Assembly (NCBI RefSeq): GCF_014062315.1
Contig: NZ_JACGLT010000017.1
Coordinates: forward strand, 19,404 to 83,403
DNA length: 64,000 nucleotides
Direction of reading: 5' to 3'
Origin: Gelidibacter maritimus
GTDB lineage: Bacteria > Bacteroidota > Bacteroidia > Flavobacteriales > Flavobacteriaceae
The position numbers were made by a program, and so were the translations under genes. Under the pieces are notes generated by a model. It ran no database searches. It was not told the origin of the DNA and worked only from the letters and a program-made list of their open reading frames with translations. Below, piece after piece: positions 45,002 to 53,873 of this stretch (within the stretch, counting starts at the first letter, position 1; each line of letters begins with the position of its first letter).

Positions 45002-45015
45002 GAACAAATCTGTTC
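45002..45015. promoter_or_regulatory. inverted repeat upstream of the third TonB receptor
   Basis: GAACA (45002-45006) and TGTTC (45011-45015) are 4 bases apart, 40 bases upstream of the receptor start. It could be an operator, but a 5-bp dyad can arise by chance. Confidence 0.25.
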
Positions 45016-45180
45016 TGGTGTACAGTACTTACGGTTTGATTGATTGCACAAATGTGGAGGGATTCAAGTAGTTTCGAAATTATAAAGTTCCGAACTGTCA
45101 TAATTTAACGACGAATTGAGATTTGACTGGTAAAGTCCGTATTTCTATCATTTTAGTATCTTAGGTCCAAAATCCAACCG

Positions 45181-45849
45181 ATGCTGACCAAAACCGAAAA
45201 ACAATTCACCATTCTGTTTATTCTACTTCTAATTGCAGAACTCATCTGTGTCAGTTTTGAAAGTTTATCAACATGGCGTTACTTAACAAAACCATCCTTA
45301 CTCTCTGCTTTAATTGTTTACTTTTATCTAAACAGTAGGGCACTCACCTCCAAAACTAAAATCACCACTTTAATTGCGTTGATCTTTTCTTTAATGGGCG
45401 ACGTATTTTTAATGTTTGTTGACCAATCTCCAAATTTTTTCATGCTTGGATTGGCCTCCTTCTTTTTGGCACATGTTTTTTATATACTGATATTTTGGAA
45501 GCGAAGAAATTCTAAAATCAATCCCGTAGGTTTTTTAGCAATTTTGATAGTGTATGCCATCGGACTCTTTTATCTGCTCAAAAACAGTTTGGGCAACCTA
45601 TTGATTCCGGTAATTTTTTATATCATTATTATTTTGTCAATGGCTATTACAGCATTTTTAAGACAGGGAAAAGTTTCAAAAATAAGTTTCGTTTTGGTGT
45701 TTTTAGGCGCTATATTGTTCGTCATTTCAGATAGCATATTGGCCTTAAATAAATTCTATATGCCGCTAAGGTTTTCGAGCGTCAGTATCATGCTATCGTA
45801 TGCATTGGCGCAATATTTTATCGTCATGGGACTCCTAAAACAATCATAG
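45181..45849 (+). CDS. YhhN-family membrane protein (lysoplasmalogenase-like)
   Basis: The 222-residue protein has about seven or eight membrane helices and the family segments 'FSLMGDVFLMF', 'NFFMLGLASFFLAHVFYILIFW', 'GAILFVISDSILALNKF', and 'QYFIVMGLL' at the end. TMEM86/YhhN proteins hydrolyse lysoplasmalogen; the conserved Asp in 'MGD' and 'SDS' form the hydrolase core. Bacteroidetes make plasmalogen-like lipids in some genera, so this is plausible. It is monocistronic. Confidence 0.8.
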   Translation: MLTKTEKQFTILFILLLIAELICVSFESLSTWRYLTKPSLLSALIVYFYLNSRALTSKTKITTLIALIFSLMGDVFLMFVDQSPNFFMLGLASFFLAHVFYILIFWKRRNSKINPVGFLAILIVYAIGLFYLLKNSLGNLLIPVIFYIIIILSMAITAFLRQGKVSKISFVLVFLGAILFVISDSILALNKFYMPLRFSSVSIMLSYALAQYFIVMGLLKQS

Positions 45850-46017
45850 ACATTCTCTATGATTGACCTTTAATACCTTATAAATCAGATTTCAATTCCC
45901 TTTCTATTAAAGCTTTAATTCAACATCAAAACCATAGTATTGTTTTTATAAAAATTCTTCCAATTGCTGTAACAATCCTCACTTTTTATCTACTAACACT
46001 ATAACTAACCACTGGAT

Positions 46018-46512
46018 TTGGACAAAGAATTAGAACATAGTTTTGTCGCGTTGCTTGAGGAGCACCAGAACATTGTGCACAAAGTTTGTAGGCTATATAC
46101 AAACCATAGAGAGGCGCACAATGATTTGTTTCAGGAAATCACCATTCAGCTCTGGAAAGCCTACCCTAAGTTTCGCGGTGATGCGAAATTTAGCACTTGG
46201 ATGTATCGTGTTGGGTTGAATACCGCCATTACTTTATACCGAAAATCGAAACGTACGGTCAATACGTACGAGTTGGAAACCTTTCAGTTTAAGATCAAGG
46301 CTGAAGAATATGATGACACTGAAGAGCAGCAGTTAAAGTTGCTGTATCAGGCCGTTCATCAATTAAATGATATTGAAAAAGCCCTCGTATTCCTGTATTT
46401 AGAAGAGAAAGATTATCGAGAAATTAGTGAAACCTTAGGGATTAGCGAAGTTAATGCAAGGGTGAAAATGAACAGGATCAAAAAGAAATTAAGAACAATA
46501 CTTAATCCGTAA
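46018..46512 (+). CDS. ECF-type RNA polymerase sigma factor
   Basis: The start must be a TTG at 46018 (or CTG at 46012): a stop lies at 46006 and no ATG occurs before the conserved region. The 164-residue protein has region 2 ('HKVCRLYTNHREAHNDLFQEITIQLWKAYPKFRGDAKFSTWMYRV') and region 4 ('LNDIEKALVFLYLEEKDYREISETLGISEVNARVKMNRIKKKL'). It would direct RNA polymerase to its own regulon. The next gene starts 4 bases later and encodes a membrane protein, probably its partner. The rare start codon may limit expression. Confidence 0.9.
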   Translation: MDKELEHSFVALLEEHQNIVHKVCRLYTNHREAHNDLFQEITIQLWKAYPKFRGDAKFSTWMYRVGLNTAITLYRKSKRTVNTYELETFQFKIKAEEYDDTEEQQLKLLYQAVHQLNDIEKALVFLYLEEKDYREISETLGISEVNARVKMNRIKKKLRTILNP

Positions 46513-46516
46513 TTAT

Positions 46517-47158
46517 ATGGATGAATTAGAATTATTAAAAAAACATTGGAAACAGCAGGACACCCAGTATCCTCATGTTTCAGCCGATGCTATCTATAAA
46601 ATGATCTTGAAACGATCGTCGTCTATCGTCAAATGGATCTTTATTATCAGCCTTTTGGAGTTTGCCCTTTGGACAGGACTCACCTTATTCTTAAAAGATT
46701 CGAAGAACGCGCAACATTTTGACCAGTTTGACTCTGATTACCTGATTATCCCACTGACCGTTATGGGCTACGTGATCTTGATCTATTTTTTCTATCTATT
46801 CTACAAAAACTTCAGACGCATCTCGGTGACGGATAGCGCGAAAGTACTTATGGAGAACATATTAAGAACACGCAGAACAGTTAAAAACTACGTGATTTTT
46901 AATTTAGGTTTTATGGTTCTTTCTACTGTGGTGGTACTGTATATTGAATTTGATCAGGACACTGCCTTAATCCGAAAAACGCAGGCCGCTGCGGCCAATG
47001 GCGAACTCTTTATGTTCTACGCTAAAACCATATTGATAGTAGCCGGCGTCCTTGCTGTTCTTATGGGTATATTACTATTCTTCTATTGGCTGATCTACGG
47101 TTTGTTATTGAGAAAGCTCAATAGAAATTATAGAGAATTGAAAAAATTAGAGCTGTAG
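46517..47158 (+). CDS. membrane protein paired with the ECF sigma factor, probable anti-sigma-like
   Basis: The 213-residue protein starts with a soluble segment 'MDELELLKKHWKQQDTQYP' that resembles the N-terminal segment of flavobacterial ECF partners, and has about four membrane helices (around residues 38-55, 75-95, 125-145, 170-195). It overlaps nothing but lies 4 bases downstream of the sigma gene, so translation is likely coupled. Lacking a zinc motif, it may hold the sigma factor at the membrane. Function is inferred from position only. Confidence 0.7.
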   Translation: MDELELLKKHWKQQDTQYPHVSADAIYKMILKRSSSIVKWIFIISLLEFALWTGLTLFLKDSKNAQHFDQFDSDYLIIPLTVMGYVILIYFFYLFYKNFRRISVTDSAKVLMENILRTRRTVKNYVIFNLGFMVLSTVVVLYIEFDQDTALIRKTQAAAANGELFMFYAKTILIVAGVLAVLMGILLFFYWLIYGLLLRKLNRNYRELKKLEL

Positions 47159-47357
47159 TTTTGTTTGGCCCGAAGTTCGAACATAGGTTCAAACAAATGG
47201 GCATAGTATCATGAGTATAAGATTAATACGTAGAGACCAAACCTAACTTAAACGGCGTGGGGTTGAATTTTACGTTTCGTATTTGTTGGAACTGCCACGT
47301 CCATTTTGACAACGACAAGAAGAAAAAAAACTAAATATTTGCTTGTTAGAGCGCTTC

Positions 47358-48167
47358 TTATTCTGGCACTCTCCATCTCCTAAGTTTGTGCAATTCTTGT
47401 TGCGCCATTATTTCTTCCTGTGGAATTACTTTTAAGAATGACGGATGTTGTTCAATGGCATACTCAATCTTCTCTACGATCTGATCAATGGTTTCATTAT
47501 CATAATCGATCTCCAAGGGTTTTTTAATTTCCATGGATTGAAGTATATTTTTCTTCTTTATGCGGATGCCCTTTTTATCAAATGAACGCCTAAAACCATC
47601 AATAACGATTGGCACCACTATAGGTTTATAACGCTTAATAATATGTGCCGTTCCTTTTCTAATAGGCTTAAAAGGTGTGGTTGTACCTTGAGGAAATGTA
47701 ATCACCCAGCCATCATCCAATGCTTTGGAAATGGCCGTAATGTCGCTCATCTTAACCTGACGGTTCACCTCCTTCCCTTCTGACCTCCAGGTACGCTCAA
47801 TGCTGATGGATCCCACATAGGCCAATATTTTCGGCAATAGGCCATCCTTCATCGTTTCTTTCGCGGCAACATAATAAATGTTCAATTTAGGGTTCCACAA
47901 ATAACCAATGTTCTTGATATTATCATCCCGATTGCTCAAGCTGGCATTGAAAACGTGGAACATTGCCACGACATCAGCAAAATAAGTTTGGTGATTGGAT
48001 ATGAACAGGACATTGGTATCCGGAAGATTCTTAATGACCTCAGAACCCTCTATTTGCAGCTCATTGAAACCCCTGAAACGCCTGTGTGTTGCTGCGCCAA
48101 GAATACGGATGAGCCATTTTTTTACAAAAAGTATATGTCCAAAAGGGTTTTTTTTAAATAATCCCAT
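47358..48167 (-). CDS. 1-acyl-sn-glycerol-3-phosphate acyltransferase (PlsC)
   Basis: The 269-residue protein has the PlsC motifs: 'ISNHQTYFADVVAMFHV' (NHxxxxxD), 'GSISIERTWRSEGK', and 'FPQGTTTPFKPIRKGTAHI' (the FPEGT motif with Gln for Glu). It acylates lysophosphatidic acid at sn-2 in phospholipid synthesis. It follows the NUDIX gene by 86 bases on the same strand and may be in its transcript. Confidence 0.88.
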   Translation of the reverse strand: MGLFKKNPFGHILFVKKWLIRILGAATHRRFRGFNELQIEGSEVIKNLPDTNVLFISNHQTYFADVVAMFHVFNASLSNRDDNIKNIGYLWNPKLNIYYVAAKETMKDGLLPKILAYVGSISIERTWRSEGKEVNRQVKMSDITAISKALDDGWVITFPQGTTTPFKPIRKGTAHIIKRYKPIVVPIVIDGFRRSFDKKGIRIKKKNILQSMEIKKPLEIDYDNETIDQIVEKIEYAIEQHPSFLKVIPQEEIMAQQELHKLRRWRVPE

Positions 48168-48253
48168 TGTTTTTATTTACGATTAAGAAATTGTACTTGT
48201 GATATCTGCTCCTCCCTCCTTCCCCAGAAAACAAATTTAGCAAAATCCACAGC

Positions 48254-48895
48254 TTAGAGCACTTTTTTTAACAAGTCTTTTATCTCACTGAGCATCATAG
48301 CAGTTGCACCCCAAACGGTATGTCCGTTCAATTTATATACGGGTACCTCCACTTCTTTTTCCAACGATGTCATGAGCATTTGCGAACTCACATGGGCATC
48401 ATTCATGAAATCGGTTAAAGTTACCTCAATTAAATCTTCTACCTCATCATCCTGTTTTAAAAACTGAGGCGTCTTAAGCGTCACTCCCAAATAAGGGTAC
48501 ACTGTAAAGTTGCTGGGAGGAATATAAAGATCGGTTAATGCCCTTAATACCTTCATGTCTTTAATGGGCACGCCTACTTCCTCAAAAGTCTCCCTTAGTG
48601 CCGCATATTCTAAAGACGGATCTTCAGGCTCCAACTTCCCGCCCGGAAATCCAACTTGGGCAGAATGCACTCCACGGTAGGTCTTTCTTAAGATCAATAT
48701 CAGCATGGTGGTGTTATCATGACTTGGATAAAACAGGGCCATAACGCCCGCCTTGCGCGAATATTTCCGAAGCTCACGTTGTTTTTCAATCAATTCATTG
48801 CGATATTTAGGCGACATTTTCAATTGTGAAGCATGTCCCGGAAGCGGAATATGTTTTATTTTTGAAATAGATTTTAAAAATGTATCAAAATTCAT
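48254..48895 (-). CDS. NUDIX CoA-pyrophosphatase-like hydrolase
   Basis: The 213-residue protein has a full Nudix box 'GFPGGKLEPEDPSLEYAALRETFEEVGV' and the UPF0035 segment downstream ('YIPPSNFTVYPYLGV'), characteristic of NUDIX enzymes that cut CoA. The start MNFDTFLKSISKIKHIPLPG matches the family. The start codon is only 6 bases from the start of the divergent cyclophilin gene, so promoters must lie in each other's coding region. Confidence 0.9.
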   Translation of the reverse strand: MNFDTFLKSISKIKHIPLPGHASQLKMSPKYRNELIEKQRELRKYSRKAGVMALFYPSHDNTTMLILILRKTYRGVHSAQVGFPGGKLEPEDPSLEYAALRETFEEVGVPIKDMKVLRALTDLYIPPSNFTVYPYLGVTLKTPQFLKQDDEVEDLIEVTLTDFMNDAHVSSQMLMTSLEKEVEVPVYKLNGHTVWGATAMMLSEIKDLLKKVL

Positions 48896-48901
48896 TTAGA
48901 T

Positions 48902-49609
48902 ATGAGAATTTTAATGTTCATCGGGGTGTTTTTTATCTTGGTTAATTGTGAAGATAAACAATCTCGTCAAAAAAATAGTCATTCCAACCTAGATTCCCTG
49001 TCTTCTAAAGACATTCCAACTCCAAAGAAGCCACCTGCAAAAAAGAAGCGTGAATTTCCAAAACTGACCGATGAAAATGCAATGGAATTTTTTCTACAGT
49101 ATGAAAAAGAAAATAAGGAAAATAAGGTCCGAATTACAACCGCTTTTGGAACGATAGATATTTTGTTGTTCGATGAGACGAAATTCCACCGCGCCAATTT
49201 CATTTTTTTAACCAAGCAAAACTATTTTGACAACACTCAGTTTTATCGCATCGTCAATAATTTTGTCATTCAGGGAGGCAATAGTGACAATGTTGCTATT
49301 GCCGAGAAACGTCGAAAAATCGGACAATACCTACTGCCAACAGATACCAACCGTGGCTACCTTCACGATAGAGGTGTTGTCAGTATGCCAAGTAGCGACA
49401 TTGAAAATCCTTATAAAATGGCCTCGCCCTATCAGTTTTTTATTGTGCAACAGCAAGGCGGAGCGCATCATTTGGACGGCGACTATACGGTATTTGGAAG
49501 GGTTATAGATGGGATGGATGTTGTAGATACCATTGCCGCTCAAGAAACCGATGGTTCCGAATGGCCTTTAAGAAACATCTACATTGAAAAAGTAGAAATT
49601 ATCAATTAA
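48902..49609 (+). CDS. peptidyl-prolyl isomerase, cyclophilin-type lipoprotein
   Basis: The 235-residue protein has a lipobox (FILVNC, Cys16), a charged linker and a cyclophilin domain at about 75-235: 'VRITTAFGTIDILLF', 'HRANFIFLTKQNYFDNTQFYRIVNNFVIQGG', 'NRGYLHDRGVVSMPS' and 'FFIVQQQGGAHHLDGDYTVFGRVIDGMDVVDTI'. Such periplasmic cyclophilins catalyse cis-trans isomerisation of proline bonds in exported proteins. It ends 62 bases before the M3 peptidase gene. The divergent start is 6 bases away. Confidence 0.92.
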   Translation: MRILMFIGVFFILVNCEDKQSRQKNSHSNLDSLSSKDIPTPKKPPAKKKREFPKLTDENAMEFFLQYEKENKENKVRITTAFGTIDILLFDETKFHRANFIFLTKQNYFDNTQFYRIVNNFVIQGGNSDNVAIAEKRRKIGQYLLPTDTNRGYLHDRGVVSMPSSDIENPYKMASPYQFFIVQQQGGAHHLDGDYTVFGRVIDGMDVVDTIAAQETDGSEWPLRNIYIEKVEIIN

Positions 49610-49671
49610 TTAAGACAATTGAGCCTTAAAATCGATATCTTGACAACCTTAAAAAATTAACACTAAAACCA

Positions 49672-51828
49672 ATGACAAAACACAATCTAAAACACATTAA
49701 AACACTGAGTTTATGTGTCTTGATTGCCTTTACAAGTTGTAAAGACAATGAAAAAAAAGAAACCAGCATGGCGCAAACTGACAATATCCTTTTAAAAGAA
49801 TGGACAGGCCCTTATGACGGTGTACCTGCTTTTGACAAAATGAAAGTAGAAGACGTAAAAGAGGCCGTTTTAAAAGGTATGGAACTGGGATTGGAAGATA
49901 TTGAAAAAATCGCTAACAACCCTGAACCACCAACTTTTGAGAATACCATAGTTGAAATGGAACGCTCTGCCGAAGAACTGGGCCGTGTTTTCACCTACTA
50001 CGGAATTTTGAGCAGCAATATGTCTTCTCCTGAATTCAGGGATGTACAGGCAGAATTGGCACCGAAATTGTCTGAATACAATTCTAAAATTTCCCAAAAC
50101 GAAAAATTGTTTGAAAGAATTAAGGCGGTTTACGATGCTTCGCAATCCACTCCGTTGGAAGCTGATCAACAACGCGTGGTAGATTTGACCTACAAAAGTT
50201 TTGAGATGAATGGCGCCAATTTAGATGCAGAGAAAAAGAAGCGTTATGCCGAAATCAATAAAGAACTATCCTCGCTTTATACCAAGTTCTCAAACAATGT
50301 GTTACATGATGAGGAAAATTATGTCACCTATTTGAATGAGGATCAATTGGGTGGGCTTTCAGAATCCTTTGTCAAATCGGCAGCTAAAATTGCTTCAGAC
50401 AAAGGTCAGGATGGGAAATATGCCATTACCAATACACGGTCTTCAATGGATCCGTTTTTGACTTATTCTACTGAACGCGAATTACGCAAACAGGTATGGA
50501 CCAACTATTATTCCCGTGGCGATAACGGTGACGAATACGACAATAACGACTTAATTGCTGAAATTCTACAGCTCCGTAAAGAACGTGTTGGCTTACTAGG
50601 GTATGATAATTACGCCGAGTGGCGCTTACAGGACCGTATGGCCAAAACACCAGAGAATGCCATGGATTTAATGATGGCTGTATGGCCAGCTGCCATTGCA
50701 AGGGTAAAGGAAGAGGTGGCTGATATGCAAGCGGTAGCAAATGCCAGTGGCGATAACATTACCATTGAACCTTGGGACTACAGGTATTACGCTGAAAAAG
50801 TACGTCAGAACAAATACGATTTAGATAGCGAAGAGGTAAAGCAATACTTGCAGCTAGATAAGTTGACACAAGCATTATTCTATACGGCAGACCGTTTGTT
50901 CAATTATAAATTCACCCCAGTTCCTGAAGGAAGCGTACCTGTTTTTCACGACGATGTAAAAGTTTGGGATGTTACTGACAAAGATTCTGGAAAACATATT
51001 GGTTTATGGTATTTGGATCCATTTGCACGCGAAGGGAAACGTTCTGGCGCTTGGGCCACAACTTATCGTAGCCATACCACATTTGACGGCGATGAAACTG
51101 TTTTGGCGTCCAATAACTCCAATTTCGTAAAACCTGCTCCTGGCGAGCCTGTTTTAGTATCTTGGGACGATGCAGTTACATTTTTCCATGAGTTTGGACA
51201 TGCACTGCATTTCTTCTCTTCCAATGTAAGATACCCAACCTTAAATGGTGGCGTTAGGGATTATACCGAATTCCAATCGCAGTTATTAGAGCGTTGGCTA
51301 TCTACCGATGAAGTGATCAATCAATTTTTGGTACACTACAAGACTGGAGAGCCTATCCCGGCAGCATTGGTTGAAAAAATTAAGAATGCTGCTACATTCA
51401 ATCAAGGTTTTGGAACCACCGAATATTTAGCTTCTGCATTAATCGATATGAAGTTACATTTGGCTGACCCTGAAAATATCGACATTGATAAATTTGAACG
51501 TGAAACGCTTAGTGAATTGAATATGCCAAAAGAATTGGTGATGCGTCATAGAACGCCACACTTTGGTCACGTATTCTCAGGTGAAGGTTACGCCACAGCG
51601 TATTACGGCTATATGTGGGCCGATGTATTAACGGCTGATGCTTCTGAAGCCTTTAGAGACGCTCCAGGAGGTTTTTATGATGAAGCCCTTTCTGAAAAGT
51701 TGGTGAAGTATTTATTTGCACCAAGAAACTCGATGGATCCAGCAGAAGCTTACCGCTTATTTAGAGGTCGTGATGCTAAGATTGAAGCCCTGATGAGAGA
51801 CCGAGGTTTTCCGGTGCCTAAGAGTTAA
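49672..51828 (+). CDS. M3-family peptidyl-dipeptidase lipoprotein (Dcp-like)
   Basis: The 718-residue protein has a lipoprotein signal (LIAFTSC, Cys23) and the M3 domain. The zinc site is 'FFHEFGHALHFF' with His506-Glu507-His510, the third ligand is probably the Glu of 'DYTEFQSQLLERW', and 'HFGHVFSGEGYATAYYGYMWADV' is the conserved C-terminal block. Dcp-type enzymes remove dipeptides from C-termini of peptides in the periplasm. It lies downstream of the cyclophilin gene on the same strand and ends in a strong terminator. Confidence 0.93.
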   Translation: MTKHNLKHIKTLSLCVLIAFTSCKDNEKKETSMAQTDNILLKEWTGPYDGVPAFDKMKVEDVKEAVLKGMELGLEDIEKIANNPEPPTFENTIVEMERSAEELGRVFTYYGILSSNMSSPEFRDVQAELAPKLSEYNSKISQNEKLFERIKAVYDASQSTPLEADQQRVVDLTYKSFEMNGANLDAEKKKRYAEINKELSSLYTKFSNNVLHDEENYVTYLNEDQLGGLSESFVKSAAKIASDKGQDGKYAITNTRSSMDPFLTYSTERELRKQVWTNYYSRGDNGDEYDNNDLIAEILQLRKERVGLLGYDNYAEWRLQDRMAKTPENAMDLMMAVWPAAIARVKEEVADMQAVANASGDNITIEPWDYRYYAEKVRQNKYDLDSEEVKQYLQLDKLTQALFYTADRLFNYKFTPVPEGSVPVFHDDVKVWDVTDKDSGKHIGLWYLDPFAREGKRSGAWATTYRSHTTFDGDETVLASNNSNFVKPAPGEPVLVSWDDAVTFFHEFGHALHFFSSNVRYPTLNGGVRDYTEFQSQLLERWLSTDEVINQFLVHYKTGEPIPAALVEKIKNAATFNQGFGTTEYLASALIDMKLHLADPENIDIDKFERETLSELNMPKELVMRHRTPHFGHVFSGEGYATAYYGYMWADVLTADASEAFRDAPGGFYDEALSEKLVKYLFAPRNSMDPAEAYRLFRGRDAKIEALMRDRGFPVPKS

Positions 51829-51849
51829 TTAAAGCCTTTTTATAGTATT

Positions 51850-51879
51850 AAAAGCCACGTATTGCATGTGGCTTTTTTT
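51850..51879 (+). terminator. terminator after the M3 peptidase gene
   Basis: AAAAGCCAC (51850-51858) pairs with GTGGCTTTT (51868-51876), followed by T's. Bases 51900-52080 contain no gene; one short stretch (51937-51985) is notably GC-rich and resembles nothing I can identify. Confidence 0.8.
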
Positions 51880-52098
51880 GTTTTAAAGATAAGGGAATTA
51901 CATCTGATAGGCTTTAAGCAGCTTGAATCAAAAACCTCGCAGCCCGTCCAGCCGGCACAGACGCCCAAGCACACGGAGCATGGCCAAAAAAGTTATCTTT
52001 TTGAATGAGGCAAGCCTTTGCATATTAAACTCCACTTATCAGAATCAAAAGGAGATTGTAAATAGTAATTTTGGCAGACAGTCTATTTCTCCAAGATT

Positions 52099-52725
52099 CT
52101 AAACCGATCTATTACGTTCATTTTTGTATAAATTAGGCAAGCTGATATTAAATCTCACCGCAATCAATCGCACAGAAATAACCACAGCACCTGCAATCAT
52201 AAAAACAATATTATCGTCAATTGGAAGCTGTCTCAAGAGAAAATAAGTGATACCTCCCAATATACAGGCCGTTGCATAAATTTCCTTTGTTCTGAAAATA
52301 ACGGGAATTTCATTGGACAAAATATCCCTGAGCACGCCGCCAAAACATGCCGTTATTGTTCCCAATGATATACATATAAAGGGATGTAGGCCCGCCGACA
52401 AGCCTTTTTCAATTCCCACTACGGTGTAAAGTCCAATACCAATGGAATCAAATAACAACAAAGATTTACGCAAGTAATTTATTTTCTGTTTAAAAATCAC
52501 CGTAAATACAGTAGCTGCAAAAATGACATAGACATAGGTCATATCCGTCATCCAAGTTACTGGAGTAACACCAATTAAAATATCTCTTAGTGTTCCGCCT
52601 CCTACCGCAGTCACAAAGGCAATGATAAGAACTCCAAAAGGGTCCATTTTCTTATTCATGGCAACAGAGACACCAGAAATAGCAAAGGCAATCGTACCGA
52701 GAATGTCAAGGGTTTGTAGAAACAT
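52099..52725 (-). CDS. TRIC-type cation channel / UPF0126 (YicG) protein
   Basis: The 208-residue protein has two repeats of three membrane helices, each with a GGGxxRD-type motif: 'AVGGGTLRDILIG' and 'CFGGVLRDILSNE'. This is the bacterial TRIC family fold, a trimeric K+/cation channel. The start at 52725 gives a typical 'MFLQTLDILGTIAFAISGV' beginning. It is monocistronic. Confidence 0.9.
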   Translation of the reverse strand: MFLQTLDILGTIAFAISGVSVAMNKKMDPFGVLIIAFVTAVGGGTLRDILIGVTPVTWMTDMTYVYVIFAATVFTVIFKQKINYLRKSLLLFDSIGIGLYTVVGIEKGLSAGLHPFICISLGTITACFGGVLRDILSNEIPVIFRTKEIYATACILGGITYFLLRQLPIDDNIVFMIAGAVVISVRLIAVRFNISLPNLYKNERNRSV

Positions 52726-53132
52726 AGGTATTCAAAAATTTATAAAGCGGGCAAAGATACTAACACGTATTGGGCTATCGGACTTTTATTGGAATAAAAT
52801 ATTGCATAGCTATTTTTGACTATTATACAATAGCTGGAAAAACAATAACTATCAGATTTAAATTCCCTCTTGGTGATTTTTAGGCATCAAAGAGTACAAA
52901 ATTAGTGCAGCGTTTAATATGGGGCTTTGGAACACTTTTTTTAAAAAGCTAAATTGTAATTTAACCCAGCATTTAATTGAAGAGACTCCGCCAGAAAGTG
53001 AGACAAGCGATTCGCACATATTTTTCGAAAAGTAAATAAAACTTTTGTAGAAGCTAACTCCAAGAGATCCCGCCCAAAAGCGGGATAAGCGATTCGCACA
53101 TATTTTCCGAAAAGGAAAATATGGCTCTCTGC
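52726..53132. other. 407-base spacer with a duplicated 51-base palindromic repeat
   Basis: No gene is seen between the TRIC gene and the RDD gene. Bases 52982-53114 hold two copies of a 51-base unit and a strong hairpin. The remainder is A/T-rich with no clear promoter. Confidence 0.5.
52982..53114. repeat. 51-base duplicated repeat with hairpin (copies at 52982-53032 and 53064-53114)
   Basis: Copy B (53064-53114) contains a perfect 7-bp hairpin: ATCCCGC (53067-53073), 6-base loop, GCGGGAT (53080-53086), then 'AAGCGATTCGCACATATTTT'. Copy A (52982-53032) matches it with an identical 28-base right half (one base changed) and a decayed hairpin. The spacing is 82 bases. A second stem ATTTTCC/GGAAAAT (53102-53120) overlaps the right end of copy B. 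It looks like a dispersed palindromic repeat family. Confidence 0.6.
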
Positions 53133-53849
53133 TTACATACTTTGGGTGTAATAATTATAATCCTTTAAAATGGTATCGATAAATTGAACATCACTACCAT
53201 TGATGGCTTTGATCTCAATAACCTCAGTAATTTTGTTGCGCAATTTAGTCAGGGTTTGATAATCATTGGCTGACTTGGCAACAGTAAACGTGTCCTTTAT
53301 AATCCGCGCATCATTGTCCGAAAGTTTAATTACGGTGGGATAAGTGGGTTTATAATCGTCCGTCAGATGTTCTAAAATCGTGTGACTGATATTCACTTTG
53401 TCCTTTAATAAGATTACTGAAGTTCCTGCAGCCATATCGCCCAATCGTTGTGATCGTTTACTGAAGAGAATGACAAAGAATCCCAATCCAAAAATATAAA
53501 TATCCACAATCCTGAAAAACCAACGCACGACATAATCGGCGAGTGACGCCTGATACCCATCAATCTTAACTACTTTAATTTTCATGACCTTCTTACCAAT
53601 CGTCTGACCTTCCAAAAGCGCTTCCAATACCAAAGTGTAAAAAACTACGGGCAAGCCAAGTAGGGTGTTGATACCAATCTGCGACCATTGGTCCATGTCC
53701 TGAAAAGCTCCAAGACTCATGTTTAAGATAGTGATATAGCCAATCTTTATGAGCATGTCAATGATAAACGCCATCAACCGTTCGCCCACCCCAGAAGCCG
53801 TAAAATTTATTTTTACATTTTGGGTTGTGTTAATTTGTAACTCTGACAT
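53133..53849 (-). CDS. RDD-family membrane protein of the SpoIIM cluster
   Basis: The frame opens at 53987, but the start is taken as the ATG at 53849 (MSELQINTTQ) since the 238-residue product then begins with the family pattern. 'VGERLMAFIIDMLIKIGYI' holds the Arg and the Asp of the RDD motif, and 'EGQTIGKKVMKIKVV' follows in the loop. Three hydrophobic regions. It is divergent from the SpoIIM gene (24 bases between starts), and usually occurs in this cluster. Confidence 0.88.
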   Translation of the reverse strand: MSELQINTTQNVKINFTASGVGERLMAFIIDMLIKIGYITILNMSLGAFQDMDQWSQIGINTLLGLPVVFYTLVLEALLEGQTIGKKVMKIKVVKIDGYQASLADYVVRWFFRIVDIYIFGLGFFVILFSKRSQRLGDMAAGTSVILLKDKVNISHTILEHLTDDYKPTYPTVIKLSDNDARIIKDTFTVAKSANDYQTLTKLRNKITEVIEIKAINGSDVQFIDTILKDYNYYTQSM

Positions 53850-53873
53850 TTTATATATTATTTTAACGACAAT

